A DNA stretch of 64,000 nucleotides from Rotaria sp. Silwood1. Lineage: Eukaryota > Rotifera > Eurotatoria > Philodinida > Philodinidae. Where the stretch lies: positions 2,661,272-2,725,271 of the forward strand of contig CAJNOP010000001.1 in the NCBI GenBank assembly GCA_905250075.1. The letters are read 5' to 3'. This document shows positions 38,333-51,735 of this stretch, in pieces; the stretch's first letter is position 1, and each line of letters starts with the position of its first letter. The translations under genes and the position numbers were made by a program. The notes under the pieces were generated by a model, which had not been told where the DNA came from, searched no databases, and saw only the letters and a list, made by a program, of their open reading frames with translations.

Positions 38333-40896
38333 TTTTCTTTCGTTTGTTTTGTTTTAATTTTTTTTGCTTTCATTTTTTTTTGTAAATATTGGTGCTTTGT
38401 ATTTTTGGTAAAAATAGCACGTGCATGAGAACGCATATTTATCTAACCATGTATAATGTTTAGGAAGTATATAATGTGCTCCCATCGGACATGATGCGTG
38501 TGGTATTGCATGCGATCATTTGATGAACTATCCTGTAGTACATAGTACTCTTGTGTGTTTTCGTTTGTATCTTGATAACTTAGGCTTTCATTTTCATCTG
38601 TTTGGATAAACGATGAAAAAAAAGAACTATATATATATATGATAGTAATAGAAACTAATCTATCGTTGACATTTTAAGTTGATTGTACACTACGTAAAAG
38701 CATATGAAGATTGATAAACATATATATCTATATTGGATGACTGGTAAAATAAATTCTATTTCTTGTTGCCTTTGTTCAGAAGAACATAATGATTTACGAG
38801 GTATGTTGATCTATTGCATTCTTAAAAGTACAAAATGCATATATTGTATAATAATCATAACATAGCATAATGAAATAAAGAAAGGTTATGAAATAAGCAT
38901 GAATATAAGTAAAAAAAAATAGCAAAAGATAATCGACTTATTCTAGTTTTTTGTTCATGATATTTATAATTTACTATCAAAAAAAATTATTATTATCTAT
39001 AGCTACTAATTAATTAATGTATATATTATAGAGCAATAGATAAGTGTTTCAATGAATTTACCCTTTAAATAAAGCTAAAATAGCAAATAGTTTTACTGTT
39101 CAAAAACATCAAAAGAACTACTAGATAACATTTTTGTTTTTATTGTGTTTATATATACATATATGTATATATATATATACGACTGTGTTGTATTATCACA
39201 TTAACATTGATACGAAGAGTACTTAGACAATCAATCAATGTATATGTTATAAGAATAACTTTTGCTTGTGATATCTGCTTATTCATACAAGCTCGATTAA
39301 TTATTAAGGAAAGAAACCATATGGCGATAATCAACTTTTCTTCTTTTGTGTTTTTGTATTTTTCCGGATGAATAAAAGAGAACTGTATTAGAGAATATAA
39401 TGCTAACATGTGAACGTTGACAATCAATTCTTTCGATGACGATAATATCGACCTATTGTATCATATCCGTAACTGTTTTTCTTCTTTTTTTCCTCGTTTG
39501 TTGCATTCGCTCTTGAAAAGAATTCACTTAAAAAGAACAAACGAGAACGTACATGTATGGATCTTGTTCGGATAATTGTGTTGGATGGGTGATTGTTGTT
39601 TTCCGTCGCCATCCGTGCCAATTCGATGACGAGAAAAAGTAAAGTGAGAGAACGAGACTACTGGAGAGGATGACGACTGAGAAAGCATAAGAGAAGGAGA
39701 AGAAGAAGTCTCAGAAACGAGAGAGAGAGATCGCGATCATTAGAACAAAGCCTCTCATTGCGTGATACAATGATGAGAAGAGGAGGAGGGAGAGAGGAAA
39801 AGACTTCGTCACGCAATCGCTGAGTTTTCCCGCTAGAGAGTAAAAAAAGAGCCAAGGTCCTTAGTAGACAATTAGCTAAAGCGGCCGATAACAAAGACAA
39901 GAGAAAGGAAAAAGAGAATCAATTCTTTTTGTCTTTTTTGCTTCTCATTCTTCACGCTTGACAATAATACATAGAAATTAAAAATGATGACTATAACTAA
40001 CAGAGAAATCAGTGAAGTCATTAGGTCTCGTTGTTGCTACGATTTTCCTTTTCTTTATCGATCGTTTTTTCTGACTTGATGAAGGTAGTAAAAAAAAGAA
40101 AGAGATGCCTATGCTTTCGTATACAAGAATTATAGTGTGTGACAGAAAAGAAGCTCATCTTGCTCGTTCTTTTACTATAACTCTTTGTGGGATAACTACA
40201 CACACACTTTCTTTTCTTTCTTTCAACAATTCCTTTTTTTTTCTTTCTTTTTTTGCTATCCCTTTGTCTCGCTCTGTCTCTCAAACAACAAATCATAATA
40301 ACAACCGCAGACCGACCGCACAGATGATTGAGAGCGACGACGATGAGAAAAACCGACGCCGCCAACATTATCATCATCGATCAACGACTAACACGACAAC
40401 GAGACTTCAACGACGGGAAACTAGCACCAATACGAAATTAAGTAATCAACAATTCAAACAAACACCATAACTATCATCATAGTCTCTTCGTCTTCTTCTT
40501 CTTCTGCTTCTCTTTCATCATCATTATTATTATCATCATCACAACCTAATATATATAGCACACATTTGCCGTCATTGGTGCTCGTCTTTATTATTATCAT
40601 TATCATTTCAAAAGCTTTTTCTTCTTCTTGGTGCAGTTCGATTCCGACATGCACCTTGGATCACGTCAATTCTACTATCCATGGTCCTGTATGCATACAG
40701 TAAGTAGTTATCGATTCGGATGACACCGCATCAAAGAACTCGTACATTAATTGTTAGAGAAAAGAACAAGTAAGAGCAAAGAGAAAGAAAGCAAAAGAGA
40801 GAGAGAGAGAGAGAGCAAAAAGCAAGAGTTAACAAGATAATCTACATAGCGGAGGACTATACACGCAGGGATAAAGGTGTCAACCTTCTCTTCTAG
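38333..40896. other. Intergenic region; purine-rich and low-complexity upstream tract
   Basis: The first part is the AT-rich 3' flank of the preceding gene. From about 39600 to 40820 composition changes: long purine runs, CT runs, CAA/GAC words and a (GA)n run. This could be promoter or untranslated leader of the gene whose exon is at 40897. An open frame with an ATG at 40324 (MIESDDDEKNRRRQ) does not join in phase to that exon. Confidence 0.35.
40797..40815. repeat. (GA)n microsatellite
   Basis: About nine GA units in a purine-rich tract. Confidence 0.8.
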
Positions 40897-43800
40897 GCAA
40901 ATTATTTGTATGTCAGTTATTCGAGACAAAAAAAGAAAGACAACATATTTTTATCATGTATATAAACCAAAAAGTAATGGATCTAGTCTACGAACAATGA
41001 TGCCAGTAGCCAAGGTATATTTTATTCTTAGTTTTATTTTCTTTTATTTTTTCTTTTTGATATACTGAATGTTTTTCCAAGCAATAACTGTTATCTTTTG
41101 GTCTTTTTACTTCATACATTTCTTACTAATGTCATTAACATAGTTTCTATATGGGATTTAGGATCAAATTGAAGTTTTATTTATATGATTCGTCTTAGTT
41201 GAAAGCAAATTCTTAATGGTTTCTAAGTGTCTTTTAAATGTATTTTATTGAGTGCTATCAAAAATATCCTTGAAAAAACTTTGTGGAAATCAGTCATGTG
41301 AAAAATTATTCATGAAGAACTTCCGTTTTTTCTATCAATTCGACACTTCTCTAATTGTTGACATAAAGTCTATACTAAGGTAACGAAATATACAGATAAG
41401 CTAATTAAAGTTATAGAAATGTGTTCATTCATTCGCACTTCTGTGTAATCTATGCATGAACAGGAAACAATATTCGTATCGCGTGATTAGTCTTTTAGTT
41501 CTAGCAGTTCTTGTTTAATTAACATAGATTAAGGGCATCAAATTCAGTTTTTCATGTATATTTTAATAAAGACCTCAATAGTTAATTAGTTACTTGATTT
41601 TATTCTTTGTAATAGATATCGAAAACAAATAGAATAAATAATAATTTAACATGAGAAAAAAAATCGCAAATACAATTTAACTTAGTAATTCCTTCACAAG
41701 ATGTTTGAATCTTCTTTTCTACTATGGTGTCGATTTGCGCTTGATTTATTTAAGTTATTGATGAACGTTTTTACTTATATTGCTCTCTTTCTTTCTCTGT
41801 GTCTTTAATCTCTTATAATTTCTCCCCGATGTATTGTGTTTGAGATACAGAAAAAGATTTCAATGGATATTTGTTGGTTGCCTTCAAAATTTCGTCACTT
41901 ATCTTTTCTCTTAATTACAAATATTTTTCTTTTTTGATCAATACGAAACCTTTTGTGTGTGTGCGTGTGATTTACATATATTTATACTATCTATCTTTGT
42001 TTATTTTGCTTTTAAGGACTAGAAAAGGATGAAGTTTCTCAATTGTGTCTTTATCCATATTAACCTCACAGCATAAATAGGACAATATATTGAAATTGCT
42101 ACAGAGAAACAATGACCTTTTTCTTTCTAACTCGTACGTATACGGAAACCGGACTGTCATGTCGAACATACATCTATACTAAAGGGCAGTCATTGTAATA
42201 GTAAGATATAATTCAAACCATCAACTTTTCTTCATTCCTCTGTTGATACAATTAACAGAATAATATCGCATACATACTTTCTTCTTTTGTCTATCATTCA
42301 TTCATTCTTCTCTATCTTCATAATACAGATATACATATAGTGGATACAATAATCGACAGCACATTTCAACATAATAACATTGACTAATGATGTTCTATCT
42401 TACTGACAAACTGTTAACATAAGAAGCTCTTGACACAGGAGGGTTTCTTTTTTTCCACATGGTGAATGATGTATTGGTAGTTAATGATATATCTCTATCT
42501 CAAAAGTGATATTGTAAATAAACAATATCATTCTCAAATTTACACCTTTTTTATCTTTTCATTTTTTTTTGATAAGTAAAATTTGTGTGATAGGCAACAT
42601 ATTCGATTAATGTATATGTCCAACTTGATTAACTTTCGGCTTAACATCTTTTGTCATATTGAACTGATTCGTTATTAATTAAGTTAATAATCATATGATT
42701 GTCATAGGTTTTGCATCGTTGATAAAGATTCATGCGGAAAATTTTTTTTTTCCTTTACTGAATATGTCTACTTGTAATGTTAATCTAGAGTGAGTCATTC
42801 ATAGATTATACAAGTCCGCGAATGACTTAAGCTAAAGTCATTGCTCATTAATTTTTTTAATTTAAAACAAATCGCTCAACAAGCCTCAATAGATTGACTA
42901 GCAAAGGTGGGTGTGTGTGTGACAATCAATATTGCTCGAATTACCAACCTTTTTGTTTCTCCCAAAGGCTTTGTACGTCACCATAAAAAATTAAAAAAAA
43001 ACACCCTTCATATATGATAGCGTGTATAGTTAGTTATTCATTTAGTATTGTTCTGAAATAAAAATGTATTATTGATTAGAAATACTTTTTTTTTTTAGTT
43101 TGTCTGATTAAATATTATACATCAAAATATGTTATAATCCATCGAGATTTTATCAATATAATCGACTAGAAATTAAAAGAATTTTATCTATTGCCAACAT
43201 TAAAGAGAAAGGAACTAAATTAACTAATTTTCGCTTTCTATCATCTATCTAAAAATATAAACATTCGGTCGACTTTAGATATATTTATTTTTGCCTTTTA
43301 TTTTGAACAAATAGACATTGTCTACAAAGCATATTCTAGTGTACGATCTACCATATATATATATAGGCATTGATTGTAAATAAAAAGAAACTAGAAGCAA
43401 ATATATATATATAAGTTTTTGTCAAACACTTGAAAATCAAGGACAAGTGGTAGTTGCTCAATTGACCACTTTGAAATTTGTAAAAAAATAAAAAATATAT
43501 TTATAGATTCAGATACTGTTTAATTTATAGTATAATATTGCAGTATGCTGTCATTATATTCCATCGGGAATTACACATAACCTTTATGTGATCATATGTT
43601 AACCTTGAATATTTAGTATAATCCTGTTGACATACTGCTTTTCTTTTTTTTTACGGGTATGAATCAATGTGAAGTACTGAAATACTCACATGAGATTTCT
43701 AAAATAGTTTTATTGATGGTAGCTTGATGATCTATTTTCAATCAATTGCTCATACTCATTTATTGCACTTTTCTTTCTCTTCTACTGTTATTCCTGTTTC

Positions 43801-46800
43801 CTTCTTTTATCTCTCAATAGGCAAACCATACGTTGAGTTTCATTGTTGATCTCAAACAAATAGAACTTGATCGAACTATCAAGACGTTAACAAAAAATAA
43901 TAACAAATAAAGGAACTTTCTTTCTTTCTTTCTTTCTCTCTCTCTCTATATATATATATTTAGTTTTTTATTTACGTTCGACAAACTATAAGATTTTACA
44001 TATGGATATTTACGTCATTGGTGTATTAGCAAGCATTCTATCCGGATTAACAATTGCATTCAAAGTCATTCATGTTATATACTATTGGCATTCCACATGA
44101 ATAGAGAGATGAAGTAATCTCTCTTTAATGAGACTTCTGGAATTAGGTTTTGTTTTTAAAGTTCGATTGGATTTATACACAACCATATGAACATTCAAAA
44201 TATGTTTGCAATAGAAAGCAATGCATATTCTTGATCTTATATATTAGTAATATATTGAAGAGAAAATATGATGAACGAGAAATGGTGACCCAACAAGCTC
44301 TAATCCGGAAGGAAACGACAATATGTGAAAGATTGAACTCGTTCTTCTCAAGATGACGAGGATGATGATGATGAATGGTTGATGTAGAACCACAACATAA
44401 CAAGAAACGGGACCCTTCCTTGTTTTCACTTGTGTTCTTGTATGTGTGTGCAAGAATTGGCAACGAGAGCGACGACAACGTTCTTTTTTTTGAGATTTTT
44501 ATCCAAACAACACTTTTTCTTCTCTCTTTCTCTGTTTTTTTCCTTCATCTATCTGCTGTTTGTTCGTTCGCTCGTTGACTAGCTCGACGAGGAGAAAAGC
44601 GGCAATGAGTCCGTGAGTGTGCACGCATACGCTAACAACAAGAGAATATAGAGAAAGGGAGAAAGTAGAAAAAATGAACGACGAAACGTACGAAGATGAT
44701 GTTGATAATAATAATAATAATAATAATGCGCTTCAGTTTTTACCGTACTATAATATGGTCGATCCTTGTAGATTAATATAGTCGATTCTTATATTCTTTG
44801 TCTCTTTTTTTCTTCCTCTTTTCTTTCTTTCGACATATTATACGACATCGATCAAGTGATGGACAACAGCAAGAACAATAAACAATATTATTAATACAAC
44901 TCCACATGGAAGAGCAATCACAATTATTATTATTAACTGATTATCAAGCAACTTTATTTGTTTTATTAACATGTTGTCAGATTCATTTTCGTCCACCTGA
45001 TCATCATCGTGATTGACCGTTGACAGAAAAAAAATGAGCATGAGTTCGATATGAAATTGTTATTCTTTCTTCGCCTACAGATTATTACAAAAGGTATGTG
45101 TATCTTAGTGTATATCTCTATTTATTAATCATAAGCAATTGAAATTTAGTAAGATTTATTAAATACTTATAAAGAAGTAATACACTTAAGTGTTAAGTAT
45201 TACATTGTTATAATTCATAAAGGAAAAAACACAAAGTAAAGTCTCATAATGTTGCGAAGCGTACTGAAATTTCGAAGTTTGCCAGTGCACACGCATTTAA
45301 GCCTGTTATTTTCTTCCTTTTCTTTTTCATTTCTTTTTTTTCCATGATCATGGTCCTCTTGTTCAATGTGTGCTACAAATATTACGCTTACACATTCACA
45401 CTCACACACACATATATACTGCAATAATCATAACGTGAAGACGAAGAGCATAAGAAAAGAGAGGAAACCGCAATAGAAGTAGCAGTAGCAGTAGCAGTAG
45501 CAGCAGCAACAACGGCAGCAGTTAGCGATTAGATTAGAAAGAACAACGAGAAGAAAAACGAGGGAGAAAAAAAAGAACGAAGAAAAACCACATCGGTCAC
45601 TAAACAAGAAACCAAATAGCGAGAAAAAAATAGAAGAAATAAGACATTGTGTAAGATGTTGTTATTATTGATGGCTACACAATTGTTTGTGATATGACTA
45701 TTGAATGTTGCTTTCTTTTTTTTTTTCTTCTTTCCGTCCACTTTTAATTTTTATGGGTCAAAATTAAAAAAATATAAGAAGGCAATTTGTCGAAGCGAAG
45801 GCAAGAAAAAGCCTTGAGAGCATAAAAATGGAAAGCGAAGTGTTTGCGACCCACTCAAAATGTCATTCACGGTCTATAGAGACGTAAAACGAGATTCTTG
45901 TTCCGTTTCAACGGACATCAGTGTTCTTACTTAATTGAAACCGCATCTATAGTATGCTATGAGAAAAAAGCTACTTGAAATCGATTGATATAACACTTGC
46001 AGATATTTAACATAGATGTAAAAGTAAAAGAAGAAAAACAAACCTTGACCAATACTATTATAGATTTTGAATAGAAAATTTAGTCTATCTACATAATGAT
46101 ATGTTGTTAAAAAGTTAAAAAAAATAAGAAAAAAATAACCAACAATATGCAATCAATTATATATGGGTCTATATTTAATGATAAAAAAAAGAAATAAAAA
46201 AAAACAAAGAATTCAATGATTAAATCAAGATCTTTTTCTTTTTTTCTCAAACATAATCAATAGACATACAAAGCATAAAAGGAAAAAAAATCAAAAGAAT
46301 TATATGTAATAGTTTCATGTTCGAATATATAATGGTCATCGATTTTATTTATTAAATAATTAATCACAATGAAAAAGAAACAAAAGAAAACACACACATA
46401 CACACAAAACAAAATTTGAAACCATATACTTCATTTTAAACATTGATCAATAATGACGAATGTATGGTGATTTTTCTTGCAGTCTTGTCTGAGGTGAGAT
46501 TGAATAGCTAAAATATAACTTTGAATATACATATGTATACATCTGCATATATATTGTTTCTTGTCAAATGACATTAGTTTTTTTTTTTCAACATGATCGA
46601 AAGCGATCAAGTGAAGTGAAAGAAAAAAAATCAGAAATTATCATTATTATATACCATCTTAAGACTATCTTCAAGGTCTAATAAGCATTCAACTGTGTAC
46701 TATTTCCTTATGTCTATAAACATACGATTATCCTTTTTATTCCGAGAGAGTGCCAAAGTCGTGCAAATTTTCTTCTTTTTTATTTTTATTTTGTATATTC

Positions 46801-47177
46801 ATACATGATTAGTGGAAGTATGTTTTGCCAGAGTTTCTAGAACTCCTATTGTTGTTTTCTCTTTTCTTTTGTTTTTTGTTTTATTTATTTAGAGCTCATG
46901 AATAAGGCTCCTCGCCAAAAACGAGCTGAAATCCAGCGGTAAATTATAAATAATAATTATCAATTTGATAACAATGTATGATTTATTTCTTTTGTTTTCT
47001 TTTTGTTTTGTTTTTTAGCTTAACTAGTATCTCCAATCTTCGGACCAAACAATTAAGTGGTTCTGTTGGTAAACGTGGCCACGAAGAACCTGATCGTATT
47101 GAACATTTTGATCTTGAACTTCGACCAAGCAAATTACACGATCTCAAAGTTGGCGAATTCATTAGTGGAGGCGACAG
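40897..47177 (+). CDS. Partial gene of unknown family: three internal exons with a 5.9-kb intron
   Basis: Exon A, 40897-41014, follows TTCTAG and ends AAG before GTATAT. It reads QIICMSVIRDKKRKTTYFYH, then VYKPKSNGSSLRTMMPVAK. Exon B, 46895-46938, reads LMNKAPRQKRAEIQ. Exon C, 47019-47177, reads RLTSISNLRTKQLSGSVGKRG, then HEEPDRIEHFDLELRPSKLHDLKVGEFISGGDR and a GTAGG donor. B and C join cleanly in phase 2. A joins B in phase 0 if the second AG of TTTAGAG is used. Exons B and C are clearly less AT-rich than their surroundings and look well conserved. I do not recognise the protein. It is basic with phosphorylatable Ser/Thr residues (RLTSIS). The exon after 47177 was not found, so the C-terminus is missing; linking A to B is inference. 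Confidence 0.5.
43914..43960. repeat. Compound microsatellite (TTTC)n(TC)n(TA)n
   Basis: Direct reading shows about six TTTC units, then TC units, then TA units. It lies about 40 nt before a small open frame at 44002. Confidence 0.85.
44002..44100 (+). CDS. Candidate micropeptide gene: 32-aa transmembrane peptide
   Basis: The frame begins MDIYVIGVLASILSGLTIAF and ends YYWHST before TGA. It is almost entirely one hydrophobic helix with an acidic residue at the start and a His/Tyr-rich end. This resembles in form, not in sequence, the small membrane peptides that modulate ion pumps. It lies inside the long gap between exons 41014 and 46895. With only 33 codons, chance is a serious alternative. 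Confidence 0.3.
   Translation: MDIYVIGVLASILSGLTIAFKVIHVIYYWHST
44705..44726. repeat. (AAT)n microsatellite
   Basis: Seven or so AAT/ATA units directly visible. Confidence 0.8.
45474..45521. repeat. (AGT/AGC)n trinucleotide repeat
   Basis: GTAGCAGTAGCAGTAGCAG followed by CAGCAGCAACAACGGCAGCAG in a purine-rich, less AT-rich stretch. No open frame supports it as coding. Confidence 0.75.
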
Positions 47178-50100
47178 GTAGGAAAAAAAAATAAAGGAAA
47201 TTAATGATTGACTAGAAAAAATACATGAGTCAAAAGAATCGGTCATACATCCGGTAAAAAACTTGTATATGATGTCCGGTCATTTTCATTTTTTCTCTGC
47301 ATTTTCTCCTCCTTTTTCTTTTTAGTTTAATATAATAACATTTGATTGTGGACACAATAAAATGCATATAAGAGTGTGAAAAAGAAAAAGCTGAGTGTGA
47401 AAGCACGACAAAAGATAAGGAGAGAACAAGTAGTCTATGCTATTAATGCTTTCTATGCTTTCTCACACATCGATCAGTAATAGGAATTGTAGTAGTAAAA
47501 AAATGACGAGATAACGTGTAAAGAAATAGAGAAGAAAAAAAAAGAAAGGAGAAAATTCGCGCGGCACTGTTTTCTTTGTGTGTTAACAAGACGTTCGATG
47601 GAAATGGCATAGACGTTTCTCATGTATTCTTCTTTTCTCATATCCGATGTGTTCTACTTGCACTGCATGTTCTGAACAAGTGCGTGCAGTTGTGTCCGTA
47701 ATTTTTGCCACATCATTTTTCTAATATACGTTCGTAACACACTTCTATCCATCAACACCGGTCGATGCCATCGTCGTTGTTAACTTCTTGCAATCGTAAG
47801 ATTAAGAAAGAAAAAAAGGAAAAGAAAAAAAAAGAATTCTACTAAATACAGATAAAAAAAGAAAATGATGATGATGATGGAACGACATCGTCATTAATCT
47901 AACAAGCTATTAAGAATCTAAACTAAGTTAAACACAAAACAAAACAAACAAACAAATCAAAACAACAGAAAAAAGAAAACCATGCATTCATTTTCGACTC
48001 GAACGTCTGTGTGAGTAATTTTCTACTGTCTCATCTTTTTTTTTTATCTCTCTATTCTTATATCTCGTATTGTTATTAATAACAAGGAAAATCTTTGTCA
48101 CCCGAGATGATATGAAAAAAAAGATGTCAACCTATATCATATTTCATTGAATGATCGTTCTATATAATGAACAGAATGATGAACATGTATAGTTTGATAA
48201 TTAGGTATTATCAATCTTTTTTTCTCCTTCCTTATTATTTGTACTGATAAATAACCACCACAGCCCAGGAAATAACGATTGAAACAAAAGAAAATGACTC
48301 TAAGAAAGAAAAATGAACAACGACAAAATCACTATCTATTTGAATAATGGATCATGTAATAAGAATTATAGTTTACATTGAGGGACAGTATTTGTACTGT
48401 GTAAATCATATGTAATTGAATTTTTTTTTATGAATTCATATAAATTAATATTTTCTCTTTTCTTCTTCTCTCGACTACTCAAAAAATAATAAAAATAAAA
48501 TAGAGATATTTTTTATTATTAATTTATTTTTATTTTCGAAAGACCTATTGTATAATTAACAGTATATGATGACATACAAAAAGAAACTGAGAAGAGAAGT
48601 ACCTGTATGCATTTTTTAATATTTTAAAAGCTTTCTTTTATTTAATGAACTCTATAATGTAATTATATTGTGAGAACGAAAAAAGAAGCAACTAGAAGCA
48701 AGTAATGATATTCGAATAGTTCTGATGAAAAAAAAAATGTATATATTCAAAATCAATATGACTTTGTATTAATCAAAGTCAAATTTGAATATGCTTTTAA
48801 TTCGGAAGAAATCTCGATATGAGTTTCCTGCAACGAAAAAAAAAGAAGAAAAGACTTTGAGCGAAGGCATACAGGAAAAGCATTTCCGCAATGATAGATT
48901 CACACACTTACACCTTTAATGGTTCCATAAAAAAGTGTAGATCCATTATCATGAGATTTTTTCTTTTACTTTCTACGACCATAAGAATCCATTGAGTAGT
49001 ATTTGAAATCAAATAAATATATTTTTATATAAATATAAGCAGAAAAAGAAAACAAAATGAAAAAAATATATTTGATTTTATAATAAAAAAAAATACCCAC
49101 CTTCAAATATTCCATCTAATAGAGTCTTATTTGAAGATTCTATTTACATGCTATATTGATTGCTGTTTGTGTGTACATTTGGATGCTCTTTTTTATTTAA
49201 TATCTATGTGTGCGTCTATGCATGCTGTTCAATCGATTTTTTTCCCGATAATGAAGCAGATTTTCTTTATTGTCAATTGACAGAGCGAAATGAAGGAGAG
49301 AAAACCAGAACTGATCCAATCACTATGCCTATAAAAGTAGTTGAACTAGAATGATTTTGTCTCTGACTATACCGCGTATTTATGTATGATGGATAGGACA
49401 CACACAAATCTATATATCCTGTCGGTTCAATGACAAAAATAGAGAGATAGGAAAAGCATAAGAAAAGAAAAAAAAGGCAAAAAAAAGAAATTGATGGAAA
49501 AAAGAGATGATGGAAACTATTAATACCAGATAGATTGAGCTTTTTCTCTATTGCATGATCATTTTGTCTCAATTCTCTTTTTTTTTTAAATGTATTTCAT
49601 TTATTTTACCAAAATCAATCCGTTTTTTATATATGTCAAGTAAATGAGTTCAATTGTTAAGTATGATCATGTATTAGCTGTTTCTATTATATTTAATTAT
49701 CATGCTTTACCGTTTTCACAGGTAAGATTTTACAACTCACTTATATAAACTAATCAATTTAGAAAAGAAAGTTGGTGTCAGTTCAAGATTCTTTTCTCAC
49801 TTAGTATTAATCACAGAAAAGTTTCAATTTCACCGAACAACACAAAGTTCTACTAATTGTCTAATATTTCCCATGATAGCACTTTGTACGTTTAGTCTTT
49901 TCTCGTGTCAGAAAAGAAAACAAGTAGAAAGAACAAATGTCGTTTTTTTGTCCTTCGAAAACAACAAATTGAAACATAGCACTGGGAAAAGGGAATATAT
50001 ATCAATAGATTTTTGTTGTTCACTAATCACGAAGTATTAAAAAGAATGACATAATTAACAAGGGTTTGTATGAAAATAAATGAAATAGGAGAGACAAAAA

Positions 50101-51595
50101 AAGTGAAAGGTGTGAAATTAAGAGTAGATGCTAGCTATAAATAAAAAGGAAGAGAGAACTGAAACAGATCTTCTCAAAGAATTAATGAAAAAAAATTATT
50201 GAGTTGATCGAAAAAGGAAATGAATAACGGCATATGTCGAATGCATAGGAAAAAAAGATAAATCATCATTGATCAAGAGGCGGAGACGTACAATACAACA
50301 ACAAAAATTAGTATTACTTTTTATTTTATTTTATTTTTTCGAAACAAGAAAACATAGACATCTACATCAATGAAAAGATTTCTAGTGTTAATAAAGAAAT
50401 TCAATTAGTTAGCAACGAAGGTAAGTGAAGGGAAAAAATCTCTTTCATCGCGTCAAATTAAATCATTTAATTGTTTAACATAAAGAAGAAAAAGAAAAAG
50501 AAATCAATTGATGTTTCCGTTAGGAGCATTTTTTACTCCGTTGTTTTACAATACCTGTTCTAGTATTGATTGAAATATAAAAAAAAAAAAAGAAAGTTGT
50601 CAAGTTCATCATCTTACTTTAAAAGAAATGACGAATGACAGCTGCACGTACAAATATATATATATATATATATATATGAGTTTTCTTCTTTTTTTCTTCC
50701 TTATATGAACAAATAAAATTTGCATGGAATTTTAAAATATGTTTGCATAGATAATGTGCAATAATGAAGAAAAAAAGAAATAGAAATAATGATTCTTTTA
50801 TTCACTTTTTTCTTTTACATGCTTTTAAGTAGGAGTGTGCTAAACTTTTTTGGATAAGTTAACCAATTTTAAGTAAGAAAAAAAAAGGAAAAATGCAATT
50901 ATCACGCATACATTCACCTATTTATAATGAGATTTATATTGGATAAAATGATTGAATAAGACAAGCTGAACTATCATCTACAATGATATCAGCTCATCAT
51001 GGTCTTCTCCGGCAACAATATTGGTAAAATAAATATAGTTTTCTTCCTTTTTTTTTCTGTTTTTTTGTAAAAATCTACTAATGGATTCTTCACACATCTT
51101 AATGGCTCTAATCTACCATTAACAAAATAGATAACAAGTTCTATAATACATACATACATGATTTGATCACAGTAGGAAACGATATTATAATAACAATTAG
51201 TTTCTTTTTTCGAGATGTATCGATATTGATATAGAATCTTAGCATATTTTAATATTGCTTATAAAAAAAGCAAGAACAACATTTGGACGAGAAAGATAGT
51301 CACATGAGACTAAAAGAGAGAGAGACAGATAATATGAGGAAAAAAAATGTAATAAAACAAAACCATATCGATTGAAGATAATGATCATTGTTGGATTTAG
51401 TCTTTCCCTATTGTATGAATGTGTGTATTGAGGAGAAAAAAAAAGATTTCTCTTACTATTCTTGAATCATTCATTCAGTAACGATGCTAATCAATGACAT
51501 TTTCTCTTATTCTCTTTGAGAAAAATGCCAATAAGTAAAAAGAAAAAATTGATGATAGTGATGATGATGGAGACATTTCTTTCTACACGCACATC
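47178..51595. other. 4.4 kb region between exon C of the unknown gene and the innexin
   Basis: It contains purine tracts near 47380-47550 and 47800-47960 and many A-runs. Candidate further exons of the unknown gene were not found. Open frames at 49160-49354 and 49273-49572 lack coding character. Confidence 0.35.
50654..50677. repeat. (TA)n microsatellite
   Basis: About eleven TA units. Confidence 0.8.
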
Positions 51596-51651
51596 ATGAT
51601 ACTCTCCGAAGTTTTTGGCCACGTTCATCAATATAGTGAACACGTGGACCA
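51596..51651 (+). other. Upstream innexin exon, 5' UTR or alternative N-terminus
   Basis: The stretch from ATG 51596 reads MILSEVFGHVHQYSEHVD and ends at a consensus GTGAGT donor. Joined to the acceptor TTAG at 51731-51734 it continues in frame (codon CAC, then ATG 51736). It may be leader sequence that is open by chance, or a longer isoform. Normal innexin N-termini favour the internal ATG. Confidence 0.5.
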
Positions 51652-51735
51652 GTGAGTTTTCTATTGCATTTTTATTTTAATAATATATTATATTTCTTTT
51701 TTTTTTCTAATTTTTTTTTGTCTTTATTTATTAGC

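Noticed and set aside
40324-40470. ATG-initiated frame MIESDDDEKNRRRQ as a first coding exon
   Set aside because: Its donor (phase 1) does not fit the incoming phase of the exon at 40897, and the sequence is low-complexity. It could be leader sequence.
45474-45521. Trinucleotide repeat as a coding Gln/Ala/Ser tract
   Set aside because: No open frame of useful length surrounds it.
46483-46493. 11-nt microexon TCTTGTCTGAG between a good acceptor and donor
   Set aside because: It could join in frame to exon B only with an extra phase shift from exon A. No independent support.
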